DNA of 64,000 bases from Pilosibacter fragilis (GCF_032490495.1 NZ_JAVYJB010000005.1:186001-250000); one strand, 5' to 3'; shown: positions 1-8,573, counted from the first letter of the stretch. Numbers and translations are program-made. The notes: generated by a model not told the origin, from the sequence alone.

Positions 1-2
1 AA

Positions 3-929
3 TACGCGTCAGATGCCGCTGCGTTTGGTGAGCGGTACGGAACGATCGGTTTTGCGGCACCGGAACAGTACACGGGGGAACCACTGGACTGCCGGACGGA
101 CGTGTACGCGATCGGTGCGCTGCTCTACTTTATGAGCCGTGGGGATGCGCCGGGAAGTGTTCCGGAATACAGGAATGAACCGGAATACAGGATGTTTGAC
201 CGGATCATCCGCGGGTGTATGGAAAAGGAGAAAGAAGCGCGTTACCAGAGTGCGGATGAACTGCAGGAAACGCTGCAGGAGCTGCAAAATCAACTGAAGG
301 AACAGGCAGCAGAATCTCGAATCGTTGTTTTTGCCGGGGCGGCAGCGGGGATCGGAACAACCCATGCGGCTCTCGGAATGTCTCATTTTCTGACCCGGAA
401 TGGGTGTCCGGCTTTATATCAGGAAGCTTATGATACGTCTGCGGTTCGCACACTTGCGAAAAATATGGGAATCAAAACGGACCGGACCGGCGTATATCGA
501 ATCGGATGCGGAAGCATCCGGCCTTATTATGGCGAGGCTGTGAAGCTGCCATATCTTTATTTTCCAGTAATCATAAAGGATGTGGGAGTGATCCGCCCGG
601 AAGAGAAACTTCCGGAAGCAGATTTTTATGTTCTTGTATGCGGGGGAAAATGGTGGGAGATCGACAGGACTGTGAATGCGGCGAAGATCTTAAAAAGCCG
701 TGGGAATGTGATCCTGCTCTTCAATCATATGGAGAAAAAAGCACGTCTGAAACTTCCAAAAGTTTTATCTGATATTCATTATTTCTTTCTTCCGTTCTTT
801 TCAAATCCATTCAGAGAAGATAAAGCTGCCAACACCTGTTACCGGGATCTATGGAACGATGGTACAGGGGAAACCAGATGGAAAAGAAAAAAATTATCAC
901 AGAGACTCAGGAGAAGCGATGCAGAATGA
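3..929 (+). CDS. Ser/Thr protein kinase C-lobe fused to degenerate MinD-like domain (5' partial)
   Basis: The reading frame is open from the left edge, so the N-terminal part of the kinase lies outside the window. The visible part begins in the activation segment: GTIGFAAPEQY matches the Gly-Thr-xx-[Y/F]-xAPE block of Hanks-type kinases, and DVYAIGALLYFM matches the DxYxLG block of subdomain IX. After a short helical linker (LQETLQELQNQLKEQ) the protein continues into a P-loop-like domain starting FAGAAAGIGTTHAALG. This resembles MinD/ParA ATPases, but the Walker A lysine is absent (GIGTTH instead of GKT). The product is probably a cytoplasmic signalling protein of a secretion- or pilus-type locus that mostly lies to the left. 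Its 3' end overlaps the next gene by 52 bases, which suggests translational coupling. The kinase call is firm and the role is unknown. Confidence 0.8.
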   Translation, partial: YASDAAAFGERYGTIGFAAPEQYTGEPLDCRTDVYAIGALLYFMSRGDAPGSVPEYRNEPEYRMFDRIIRGCMEKEKEARYQSADELQETLQELQNQLKEQAAESRIVVFAGAAAGIGTTHAALGMSHFLTRNGCPALYQEAYDTSAVRTLAKNMGIKTDRTGVYRIGCGSIRPYYGEAVKLPYLYFPVIIKDVGVIRPEEKLPEADFYVLVCGGKWWEIDRTVNAAKILKSRGNVILLFNHMEKKARLKLPKVLSDIHYFFLPFFSNPFREDKAANTCYRDLWNDGTGETRWKRKKLSQRLRRSDAE

Positions 930-1480
930 TCGGAATCGCTGGGAGCAATACCGGGGTGGGGTGCACCCATTTTTCGATCATGCTGACAAACTATCTCGCG
1001 GGATACCTCAGAAGGAAAGCCATACTGCTGGAATTTAATGAGTCGGGGGACTTAGAAAAGCTTGAATACGTCTGCACGGGGCAGATGGGACAGAAAAATC
1101 CATACAGGGTACTGGATGCGGATTATTATAAGTATGCAGGACCGGAGGCTGTGAAGGAGGTGCTTCAGAGGGGATATGACGATATCCTGATCGATTTCGG
1201 ATCGGTCAAAGATGGCGCAAACGAATTATATTGGAGATGCGATAAAAAGTTCCTGGTGGGTTCCTTTACGGAGTGGCAGCAGGAGAGTTTCCGGGAATTC
1301 GAGATGGAACAGAGAGCGAAACAGAAAAAAAGCTGGCAGAGTCTCGCGGTATTTGGAAGCGAGGAGACCAGAAGAGAATTCTCGAGAAGATTTCGGATCA
1401 ATGCAGAACGGATTCCGTTTTCAGCGGACGCCTTCTCGGTCACGAAGGAGTGCGGGGAATTTTTTCAGCGTATTCTGTAA
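878..1480 (+). CDS. MinD/ParA-like P-loop protein with degenerate Walker A
   Basis: This 200-residue protein starts at ATG 878, which follows an AGGGG ribosome binding site; an in-frame ATG at 851 lacks one. The N-terminus MIGIAGSNTGVGCTHFS has the fold signature of a deviant Walker A strand and loop, but the catalytic lysine of GK[S/T] is replaced (GVGCTH). A hydrophobic strand ending in DYDDILIDFGS-type residues resembles the ParA/MinD Walker B region. It is clearly related to the C-terminal domain of the preceding kinase fusion, which carries GIGTTH at the same place. The two genes overlap and probably form one operon. I infer a regulatory or structural rather than ATP-hydrolysing role, because the lysine is missing in both. 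Confidence 0.6.
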   Translation: MEKKKIITETQEKRCRMIGIAGSNTGVGCTHFSIMLTNYLAGYLRRKAILLEFNESGDLEKLEYVCTGQMGQKNPYRVLDADYYKYAGPEAVKEVLQRGYDDILIDFGSVKDGANELYWRCDKKFLVGSFTEWQQESFREFEMEQRAKQKKSWQSLAVFGSEETRREFSRRFRINAERIPFSADAFSVTKECGEFFQRIL

Positions 1481-1687
1481 AAATGACATAAAAGGACGAT
1501 TTCCCTAACCGTTATAAAGGGAAAAGCCTGATACTCAGAAATGTCACAATAAATGAGATCTGACCGGCTAAGAATACAGCAGCGGGGAAAAACATGTCAC
1601 AGTATAACCTTCTTCAGCCATCGCGGAAAAGCCGGGAACAGAGGCATTTAATAACTTAAAATCGACAGCGCAGAGGGAGAACGTTCA

Positions 1688-1783
1688 ATGAAGAGCATCG
1701 ATAAGACCGTGCATGCCATAGATATGCGGCACGAAGAAAAGAAAGGTGTATATGGGTATGGAAACAGCAAGCGGAACGTATGA
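1688..1783 (+). CDS. possible 31-residue small ORF
   Basis: An ATG at 1688 is preceded by GCAGAGGGAGAACGTTCA, a good Shine-Dalgarno at normal spacing. The frame encodes 31 residues and runs 32 bases into the next ORF. It is basic and hydrophilic with no recognised motif. Another tiny ORF of 21 residues (1594-1659) with a GGGGA upstream lies before it. Either could be a leader peptide or chance, and coding evidence is weak. Confidence 0.22.
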   Translation: MKSIDKTVHAIDMRHEEKKGVYGYGNSKRNV

Positions 1784-2057
1784 CTCGGAAAATCGAAGTG
1801 TCGAGGAGATGACGCGCTATCTGAATGGACTTAAGCGGTACACGGAAAAAGGGATCCCGATCTACATGGACGGAAAACTTTCCGGGCAGAGAGAATGGGA
1901 GAAACTGTTTGAAGTTCGTGAGGATGGAATGTTCTATATGGGAGATTATGTCCAGGCGGAAGGCGGCGGTCTGAAGGAGATACGGTTTGATAAGGTCTAT
2001 CTGAGCGAAGCGGATATCATGGAGGCGAAAGGTCGGAGGAGAAGAACGAGAAAATAA
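1752..2057 (+). CDS. hypothetical 101-residue protein
   Basis: I do not recognise this protein. The ATG at 1752 follows GAAAGG at 5 bases; GTG 1746 and ATG 1758 are alternatives. The product is small and soluble, without a signal peptide or membrane segment, and ends in a strongly basic tail (KGRRRRTRK). The middle reads like a ligand or effector domain: a GIPIYMDGKLSG segment, then a short beta-rich stretch with GMFYMGDYVQ. It follows the kinase and MinD-like genes in the same orientation after a 271-base gap, so it may belong to the same system. Confidence 0.5.
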   Translation: MGMETASGTYDSENRSVEEMTRYLNGLKRYTEKGIPIYMDGKLSGQREWEKLFEVREDGMFYMGDYVQAEGGGLKEIRFDKVYLSEADIMEAKGRRRRTRK

Positions 2058-2082
2058 GGAAAGACGGAGGATACCGAATAGA

Positions 2083-2154
2083 ATGGATCTGGCGGTACTG
2101 GATAGCAGTAAATCGCACGGAAATGAACCAGGTTATATGTACGAAGTAATATAG
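2083..2154 (+). CDS. possible 23-residue small ORF
   Basis: A short frame from ATG 2083 to TAG 2154 is preceded by CGGAGG about 12 bases upstream. It has no recognised motif and may be chance. The rest of the 347-base gap before the GH18 gene holds the hairpin at 2271-2311 and nothing else I can assign. Confidence 0.2.
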   Translation: MDLAVLDSSKSHGNEPGYMYEVI

Positions 2155-2270
2155 ATTCAACAGCTGGGGGATCGTTCTGCCAGATGATTCGTAAGACTGC
2201 TGACAACAATTCGTTACAAAAAGTTAACAGACAGACATTCCGCGTTGTGGTATACTTAAGCTATCTTGAA

Positions 2271-2311
2271 GATCCGGCAAAGTATACGATCTGTGTATAC
2301 CTTGCCGGATC
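2271..2311. other. strong hairpin upstream of the GH18 gene
   Basis: GATCCGGCAAAGTATAC pairs with GTATACCTTGCCGGATC, a 17-bp stem with one A/C mismatch and a 7-base loop. No T-run follows on either strand, so it is not a standard intrinsic terminator. It lies about 95 bases before the GH18 start and could be an operator, an mRNA-stabilising stem or a relic of a repeat. Confidence 0.5.
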
Positions 2312-2404
2312 ATCCGTAATAAATAACGATTCAGCATGCCGCCGGTGAGAGACGGAAATGAACGCAGAATTCTGGGAACCGGCGTGCGGAAAGAGTGATA
2401 ACGA

Positions 2405-4054
2405 ATGAGAAAAATAGTTCCTGTATTGGTTGCTGTCGGTCTGATCATCCTGATCGCCGTGGGATTTGTCGGTTTCCAGGTACTGGACCGGTATATGCCG
2501 ACGAAAGAGCGGGCGGATCTCGCGGAAGTCTATGATGTGTCCGGGGATGAGACTGCGATCCTTTATAATTATGAGCGGCAGGAGCAGACAGGAATCTATG
2601 AAAATGGACAGACGTATCTGCCGGTCTCCTGGGTGAATGACCACATTAATGAGCGGTTCTACTGGGACAGCACGGAAGACCTTCTCGTGTACGCGCTCCC
2701 GGACCAGATCGTCTATGCGGACGCGGAGACAAAGGGGGCCAACGGCGCTCCGCTGCTTCTTGTAAAAGATGATGAGGTCTATCTGACGCTGGGTTTGATC
2801 GCAAACTATACGGATGTGCAGATCCAGACCTTTGACTCCGGGGATGGAAGACGTGTCCTGATCAATGACTGGGGAACAAGAAATATAGCGCGGGTGAAAA
2901 AGGCTGGAAGTCTGCGAGTAAAAGGCGGCGTAAAGAGTAAGATCCTCACAGACCTCGCAGAGGACGATACGGTGACCGTTCTCGATACGATGGAGAAATG
3001 GTCCAAGGTCGCATCTTCCGACGGAAATATCGGATATGTGGAAAATAAGCGCCTGGCAGCCGCGGAGAGCCAGAAATTTTCCGGAAATTTCACAGCTCCT
3101 GTATACAAGAATACCAGCATGAGCGGAAAGATCGTTCTCGGCTGGCACCAGGTAACAAGCCAGGACGGAAACAATACCTTTGACAGCATTGTGGCAAAGA
3201 CAAAAGGGATGAACGTGATCTCCCCGACATGGTTTTCCCTGACAGACAACAACGGAAACTATAGGTCACTGGCGAGCAAAGATTATGTGGCGAAGGCCCA
3301 TGCAAAGGGGCTCCAGGTATGGGCGCTGATCGATAACTTCAGTGCCGATGTCCAGACGGAGACGCTGTTAGCATCCACCGCCACCCGCCGCAGGCTGATC
3401 GACAGCCTGATCGCGGATGCGGAAAAATATGACCTGGATGGTCTGAATCTTGATTTTGAGAGCCTGAAAACAGAGGCGGGCGTCCATTATATCGAATTTA
3501 TCCGGGAATTATCGATCCCGTGCCGCCAGAAAGGTATTGTCCTGTCCGTGGACAACTATGTTCCGGCGAGATACAACAGCTTCTATAACCTGAAAGAACA
3601 GGGAATTGTTGCGGATTATGTGATTATGATGGGGTATGATGAGCACTTTGCGGGCGGCGAGCCGGGCTCTGTGTCCTCTATCAGCTACGTGAAGAATGGA
3701 ATCTCCGGAATGCTCGAGGATGTCCCGAAGGAGAAGCTGATCAATGCCGTTCCGTTCTACACGAGACTCTGGATCGAAGCCGGGGACGGATCCATCACCT
3801 CCAAGGCGATGGGAATCGCGGATGCGAAGAAGTGGGCAGACAATAACCAGGTGGAGCTTACCTGGCAGGCGGATACCGCCCAATATTATGGCGAGAAACA
3901 GACAAATGACGGTGCTTGGTTCCTCTGGATGGAGGAGGAGCGGTCCTTGAAAGAAAAGATGAACGTGGTCCGTCAGAACGATCTGGCGGGAGTCGCGTGC
4001 TGGAAACTGGGGTTTGAGGATTCTGCCGCGTGGGATTCCATCCAGTGGAACTAA
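2405..4054 (+). CDS. membrane-anchored GH18 family glycosidase with SH3 domain
   Basis: This 549-residue protein begins with an uncleaved-looking signal anchor (residues 5-27, VPVLVAVGLIILIAVGFVGF). It continues with a region resembling the copper-amine-oxidase-N-like domain often found in clostridial wall proteins (about 60-155), a bacterial SH3 domain (about 167-216), and a GH18 TIM barrel (about 242-549). The GH18 active-site motif is present as DGLNLDFE, with Glu352 as the expected proton donor. Family members cleave beta-1,4-linked GlcNAc polymers; relatives such as SleL/YaaH act on spore-cortex peptidoglycan, so a wall- or spore-lytic role outside the membrane is likely. The start follows GGAAAG rather distantly. 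It is followed by recombinase genes on the opposite strand only 27 bases away. Confidence 0.88.
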   Translation: MRKIVPVLVAVGLIILIAVGFVGFQVLDRYMPTKERADLAEVYDVSGDETAILYNYERQEQTGIYENGQTYLPVSWVNDHINERFYWDSTEDLLVYALPDQIVYADAETKGANGAPLLLVKDDEVYLTLGLIANYTDVQIQTFDSGDGRRVLINDWGTRNIARVKKAGSLRVKGGVKSKILTDLAEDDTVTVLDTMEKWSKVASSDGNIGYVENKRLAAAESQKFSGNFTAPVYKNTSMSGKIVLGWHQVTSQDGNNTFDSIVAKTKGMNVISPTWFSLTDNNGNYRSLASKDYVAKAHAKGLQVWALIDNFSADVQTETLLASTATRRRLIDSLIADAEKYDLDGLNLDFESLKTEAGVHYIEFIRELSIPCRQKGIVLSVDNYVPARYNSFYNLKEQGIVADYVIMMGYDEHFAGGEPGSVSSISYVKNGISGMLEDVPKEKLINAVPFYTRLWIEAGDGSITSKAMGIADAKKWADNNQVELTWQADTAQYYGEKQTNDGAWFLWMEEERSLKEKMNVVRQNDLAGVACWKLGFEDSAAWDSIQWN

Positions 4055-4081
4055 GATCATAATGGCGCTTTTACGCCGGAC

Positions 4082-4942
4082 CTACCAGGTCACCATCTTG
4101 TCCAGCAGGAGTTTCTGTTCCTTGCTGGAACGTGTGAGGTAGATGCGGGTGGTCTCGATGCTCTCATGACCGAGAAGATCCGCCAATAGAGAGATATCGC
4201 TGCTGCGAGCCAGAAAATTCTTCGCGAACCGGTGGCGGAAAGAATGAGGGTACATGGTATCAGGATCGATGCCATACCGGACTGCATAGTGTTTTAATTG
4301 GGAATGGATGCCTCTGGTCGTCACGGGGCGTCCATTTTTTCCCACAAAAAGAAAGCCGGAGGTGATACCGCGGCGGTCACACCAGGCTTTTGCCTCCTGA
4401 CAGAGGGAATCCGGGATGTAGATGCGGCGGATCTTCCCACCTTTGGAGTAGAGATCAAGATACCCGCAGGCTAAATGTTCCGCCTTGATCTGCACCAGCT
4501 CACTGACCCTGGCACCGGTGGTCACCAGAAAACGGACGATGAAATACCAGAAGTCGTGGTGTTCTGCTTTCAGGTTCCGTTGGAGCGTCTCACAGTCTTC
4601 GTTTGTGATAATGGAGTCCTGGAAGGTGTCGCGGGAAATTTTTACCGCATGGAGTCGAAAACTGGCGAGGTCGGGATAGAGTTCCGGCTGTTCTTCCTCC
4701 AGGAAAAGAAGAAAATGATTTACGGCGTAGATCCGCTGATTGATCGTTGCGGGGCGGTAATTGGCAATCAGAAGACTCCGGTATTTCCGGAGAAGAGATT
4801 CGGTTGGAATGGGATAGATGGACAGAAGCTGCCTGATCGTCCGTCTATACGCGTCTCCGGTATTTTCAGACATATTCTTTTTTCTTAAATATGATCTAAA
4901 TGATTCTGCCAGGTTTTCCTGGTCTTTTGGAAGTTCTTTCAT
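4082..4942 (-). CDS. tyrosine recombinase (XerC/XerD-like), copy 1
   Basis: A 286-residue integrase/recombinase with a SAM-like N-terminal core-binding domain (residues 1-100) and a catalytic domain. The catalytic set is visible: Arg in GARVSEL, Lys in YSKGGKIRR, His-x-x-Arg in HSFRHRF, His in GHESIETT, and the nucleophile Tyr in RIYLTRS. Such enzymes catalyse site-specific DNA cutting and rejoining through a 3'-phosphotyrosine link. Its length matches free-standing Xer or invertase-type enzymes rather than phage integrases, which carry an arm-binding domain. It lies downstream of a paralog on the same strand with a 37-base gap, so the two are probably co-transcribed. AAAGGAT precedes the ATG. 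Confidence 0.9.
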   Translation of the reverse strand: MKELPKDQENLAESFRSYLRKKNMSENTGDAYRRTIRQLLSIYPIPTESLLRKYRSLLIANYRPATINQRIYAVNHFLLFLEEEQPELYPDLASFRLHAVKISRDTFQDSIITNEDCETLQRNLKAEHHDFWYFIVRFLVTTGARVSELVQIKAEHLACGYLDLYSKGGKIRRIYIPDSLCQEAKAWCDRRGITSGFLFVGKNGRPVTTRGIHSQLKHYAVRYGIDPDTMYPHSFRHRFAKNFLARSSDISLLADLLGHESIETTRIYLTRSSKEQKLLLDKMVTW

Positions 4943-4979
4943 AACATATCCTTTGAATAATAACGGAGCAGCAGGAATT

Positions 4980-5834
4980 TTACCAGTTTACGATCTGATT
5001 GAAGAGATCCTGCTGTTCAGTACTGCTTTTATGCAGGTAAATGCGGGTAGTCTCAATGCTCTCATGTCCAAGAATATCGGACAGAAGCGCAATGTCATCA
5101 CATTGTTCTATAAATTTTTTTGCGAATAGATGTCGGAATGCATGGGGATGTACGACAGATGGATCCAGATTGTATCGAAGTGCAAAAACCTTAAGCTGAT
5201 CCCGGATCCCGTTTGTGGTGATCGGATTTCCGAAACGGTTTAAAAATAAGCTGCCGCTGGTGCGCTTTTCGTTTTGAAGCCACAGCAGGCAGGTCTCCTG
5301 GACATTTTGCGGGAAGTAGATCCGCCGGATCTTATCACCTTTTGAGTACAGGTCCATCTGACCGCGGATCATATCTTCCACACGGATCTGGAGAAGTTCG
5401 CTGATCCGCACGCCAGTGGCGGCCATGATCCGCACGGCAAAGTAGTAGGTAGGCTTTCCGTCACGCAGAAGACATTTTTTCAGGTACTCATAGTCGGCCT
5501 GGCTGATCACATTTTCCAGAAATGGTTTCTGTTGAAGGCGGACCATAAGGACCCTGGAGTCAGGAAGCTCGAGAAATTCCATAAAACAGTTCATTGCGCG
5601 GATCCTCAAATTTACGGTGTTGGGCTTGTACCTGTCGATGAGATAGCATTTATAGAGCATCAGATTGTCATGTGTGATTTCGGGGTACAGGGAAAGAAAA
5701 TGCCTGGCAGTATAGAGATAGGAACGGATCGTCTGGTAAGATTTTCCATTCCGGAGCAGCCACGCTTCGAACCTGGAGAGTTTTTGACGGGCCGTTTCAG
5801 AAAGACGGTCTGTGGGAAGAGCAGTTTTTCTCAT
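4980..5834 (-). CDS. tyrosine recombinase (XerC/XerD-like), copy 2
   Basis: A 284-residue paralog of the neighbouring recombinase. It shares GHESIETTRIYL, the YSKG-KIRRIY block and even the C-terminal pattern ending in VxW, which points to a tandem duplication. The catalytic residues are intact: Arg in GVRISELL, Lys in SKGDKIRR, HAFRHLF, GHESIETT, and Tyr in RIYLHKS. The start is placed at ATG 5834 (MRKTALP), preceded by AGAAAGG; the longer frame upstream has no binding site and an untypical N-terminus. I looked for flanking inverted repeats that would mark an invertible promoter and found none within about 250 bases. The DNA target is unknown. Confidence 0.88.
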   Translation of the reverse strand: MRKTALPTDRLSETARQKLSRFEAWLLRNGKSYQTIRSYLYTARHFLSLYPEITHDNLMLYKCYLIDRYKPNTVNLRIRAMNCFMEFLELPDSRVLMVRLQQKPFLENVISQADYEYLKKCLLRDGKPTYYFAVRIMAATGVRISELLQIRVEDMIRGQMDLYSKGDKIRRIYFPQNVQETCLLWLQNEKRTSGSLFLNRFGNPITTNGIRDQLKVFALRYNLDPSVVHPHAFRHLFAKKFIEQCDDIALLSDILGHESIETTRIYLHKSSTEQQDLFNQIVNW

Positions 5835-5942
5835 AGTATTATCATACCTTTCTGTTTTTGAAAGTATTTTATCGCAGGAAACAAAAAGAGCAAGAGAAAA
5901 CTGGAGAATACGTTGTTGATGGGGAAAGGAAGGAGGAAAAGC

Positions 5943-5979
5943 AAAAAATCCGTCGGAGACATAGGACATCTCCGACGGA
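5943..5979 (-). terminator. intrinsic terminator of the M20 peptidase gene
   Basis: An 11-bp stem TCCGTCGGAGA/TCTCCGACGGA with a 9-base loop is followed on the minus strand by TTTTTT. It sits about 95 bases beyond the M20 stop codon. Confidence 0.85.
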
Positions 5980-6073
5980 CGTTTATATAAGCTGTATATG
6001 ATTGGAAATGAACAGACAATGCTTTTGGGAAATGTTCGGTGGCATTGCGCTGCCCGGAAGGAAATTGGGTTGC

Positions 6074-7459
6074 TTAGTTCTGGAAATCTACAATCGCGTT
6101 TCCCTTTTCATCATATCGAACAGCATCCTTATCAAGTGTCAGCGCATCAATGGCGTCAAGGTACGCCTTGATGGACGGATACTGCGGCTTGTAGTTGGCG
6201 ATGATCTCTTTCGCGGTCACGGCATTGTTGGAGAGCAGGGCATCTACGAGGAAAAGCTGAACCTTTGCCGCGTTCACGCACATACGGTTCGGATCGGTGA
6301 TCTGGAAGTCGATGCCATGGAGAGTGCCGACAGCGCCGCCTGCGTTGATCTGCACGCCCGGCATTACGCAGGTGACATCGCCGAAATCGGAGGAACCGGT
6401 GCTCCAGCCGTTGTAGTCGAAGACAACTTTCTTTCTTCCGCAAAGTGCCACGCAGCAGTCCTCAGCCAGCTTCATGAATGTCGGATCATGATACTCCGGA
6501 GCGTAACCAGGGCGGTCGCTCAGCTCAACGCCTGCGCCCATAGACAGTGCGGCACCGGTCAGCGCACGGTTTACCTTGATATTCTCGCGTTTGATCGCCT
6601 CTAAGGATTTTCCACGGACATAACTCTCGATCTTCATCTCATCCGGGATAATGTTTACGGCGCAGTTTGCGCCCATGAGGATCGGATGGAAGCGGATCGT
6701 ATCTTTCTCCTGGAATGTCTCACGGAGGTCGTTGCATGCCTGGAGACCCAGCATAGCAGCATACTCCGCGTTGACTCCCATATGAGGAGCTCCGCCTGCA
6801 TGGGCAGATTTTCCTTTGTAGCGGATATTTTTCGCTATACATCCGTTCATTCCGAGCAGTGCCTGAAAGTCAAGGTCGGTATCTCCGTCCTCGTTAACGC
6901 TGGATCCCTTTGTCATGCCGTGAACCATCATGGCCATGTCGACGCCGTCTAAGAGACCACGGTACATGAATTCGGTCTTACCGCCGTTGTACTTGATGAT
7001 GCCTTTCTGGCGGAGTTCCTCACGGAATGCAAGCTGGATCATCTCCTCGGCCGGAACGACAACGAGGCGGATGGATCCGCAGAGACCGTCGAGGGCGTGG
7101 GGCTGTTTCAATGCGGCTGCGATTCCTAAAAGTGCAGCGGACTGGGCGTTATGTCCGCAGCAGTGGGTCATTCCATTTACGGATTCCGGATGGTTCGCGA
7201 TATCGAGGGCATCCAGTTCACCGAAGATCGCTACCTTTGGTCCCGGTTTTCCTGTCTCAACATCGGTGTAAAAGCCCGGAATGTTTCCGGCTTTGACGAG
7301 TGTGTATCCAAGTGCCTCGTATTTCTCTGCGAGATAGTCGTGGGCCTGCCACTCGGTGTAACCGGTCTGCGGATGAGCCCAGATCCAGCGCTCTGCGTCG
7401 AGGATGAGCTGTTTTACGGTATCTACGTTGTTTACGATCAGCTGTTGTCTGTCTGTCAT
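6074..7459 (-). CDS. M20 family amidohydrolase (AbgB-like)
   Basis: A 461-residue zinc-dependent amidohydrolase of the aminobenzoyl-glutamate utilisation protein B type. The start is ATG 7459 behind AGGAGGTATTTCC; the longer frame is rejected for that reason. M20 features are visible: GELDAL (Asp ligand), THCCGHNAQSAALLG (His ligand region), VVPAEEM (Glu pair) and the dimerisation-domain sequence KSAHAGGAPHMGVNA. Family members hydrolyse N-acyl or amide bonds of amino-acid conjugates in the cytoplasm. It is directly downstream of a threonine-aldolase-like gene on the same strand (61-base gap), so the two may be co-transcribed in amino-acid or peptide catabolism. The exact substrate cannot be read from sequence. 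Confidence 0.88.
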   Translation of the reverse strand: MTDRQQLIVNNVDTVKQLILDAERWIWAHPQTGYTEWQAHDYLAEKYEALGYTLVKAGNIPGFYTDVETGKPGPKVAIFGELDALDIANHPESVNGMTHCCGHNAQSAALLGIAAALKQPHALDGLCGSIRLVVVPAEEMIQLAFREELRQKGIIKYNGGKTEFMYRGLLDGVDMAMMVHGMTKGSSVNEDGDTDLDFQALLGMNGCIAKNIRYKGKSAHAGGAPHMGVNAEYAAMLGLQACNDLRETFQEKDTIRFHPILMGANCAVNIIPDEMKIESYVRGKSLEAIKRENIKVNRALTGAALSMGAGVELSDRPGYAPEYHDPTFMKLAEDCCVALCGRKKVVFDYNGWSTGSSDFGDVTCVMPGVQINAGGAVGTLHGIDFQITDPNRMCVNAAKVQLFLVDALLSNNAVTAKEIIANYKPQYPSIKAYLDAIDALTLDKDAVRYDEKGNAIVDFQN

Positions 7460-7520
7460 GGAAATACCTCCTGAAATATGTAATATTGGACGGAACCAGG
7501 CGCTGTACGGGAGCATCAGG

Positions 7521-8573
7521 TCAAGCCCGGTTCATCTTTAAAAGCTCGATCAGCGCGTCAGTGTGTTCCTTCGTTGTCGCCCAGCTTGTGGCGATCCGGA
7601 TCACGGTATGGGAGTCATCATATTTTTCCCAGAAGCTGAATTCCGCCTGCTCTTCCAGACGGTGCAGGACTTCGTCCTCCAGAATAATAAAGATCTGGTT
7701 TGTCGGAGTCTCAAGGAAGAACTGGTAACCGTTTTCCTTTAACGCGGATTTTATCGCGGCTGCGCAGTCGAGGGCGGATTCCCCGATATGAAGGTACAGA
7801 TCATCTGTGAACAGGGTATCGAACTGGATCCCCAGGATGCGGCCTTTCGCGAAGAGCGCTCCGTGCTGCTTTATGATCGTGAAAAAGTGCGGGATCAGCG
7901 CCGGATCCGGGATTACGACCGCCTCGCCGAAGAGCGCTCCGCACTTTGTTCCGCCGATATAGAAGACATCGCAAAGTCTCGCAAGATCCCTTAATGTCAC
8001 GTCATTTTCCGGGGAAGCGAGAGCGTAGGCAAGTCTGGCGCCATCCACATAGAGAGGGAGATGGTACTTACGGCATGCCTCGCTGAGGTCGGTCAGTTCT
8101 TCCAGGGAATACAGGGTTCCGTATTCCGTAGGCTGGGAGATATAGACCATACCCGGCATAACCATGTGCTCATGATTATCATCAGATAAAAAAGTATCCA
8201 TATAAGAGGTGACCTGGGCGGCTGTGATCTTTCCATATGTATGGGGCAGCGGGAGCACTTTATGTCCGCCGAATTCGATGGCACCGGCCTCATGGACTGC
8301 GATGTGCCCGGTCTCCGCACAGAGAACGCCCTGATAGGAGCGGAGAAGCGCGTCGATCACGGTAGCGTTTGTCTGGGTGCCGCCCACGAGGAGATAGACT
8401 TCCGCGTTTGGAGCGCCGCAGGCTTTGCGGATCTTATCCCGGGCAGATTCGGAGAACTCATCGAGACCGTACCCGGAGGTCTGCATCATATTTGTGGCGA
8501 GCAGCTCATTCATGATAGCCGGATGGGCGCCTTCCATGTAATCGCAGACGAATTTCAATTTTTCATTTGCCAT
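7521..8573 (-). CDS. threonine aldolase-like PLP enzyme (beta-eliminating lyase family)
   Basis: A 350-residue fold-type I PLP enzyme of the low-specificity L-threonine aldolase family. The signature stretches are VGGTQTNATVIDALL (cofactor phosphate region), HIAVHEAGAIEFGGHKV, YVDGARLAYAL (Asp contacting the pyridine N) and YIGGTKCGALFGEA, whose Lys is the Schiff-base residue. These enzymes split L-threonine or L-allo-threonine into glycine and acetaldehyde. The start is set at ATG 8573 (MANEKLKF); an alternative ATG at 8594 has no better binding site. It precedes the M20 amidohydrolase in one probable operon. Confidence 0.88.
   Translation of the reverse strand: MANEKLKFVCDYMEGAHPAIMNELLATNMMQTSGYGLDEFSESARDKIRKACGAPNAEVYLLVGGTQTNATVIDALLRSYQGVLCAETGHIAVHEAGAIEFGGHKVLPLPHTYGKITAAQVTSYMDTFLSDDNHEHMVMPGMVYISQPTEYGTLYSLEELTDLSEACRKYHLPLYVDGARLAYALASPENDVTLRDLARLCDVFYIGGTKCGALFGEAVVIPDPALIPHFFTIIKQHGALFAKGRILGIQFDTLFTDDLYLHIGESALDCAAAIKSALKENGYQFFLETPTNQIFIILEDEVLHRLEEQAEFSFWEKYDDSHTVIRIATSWATTKEHTDALIELLKMNRA

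Noticed and set aside
2261..3148. Long open frame on the minus strand inside the GH18 gene
   Set aside because: It is a shadow of the plus-strand GH18 gene, which has clear domains, a catalytic motif and a signal anchor.
4082..5834. Prophage or integrative element suggested by the recombinases
   Set aside because: No phage structural, replication or excisionase genes, no att-like direct repeats and no tRNA target are adjacent.
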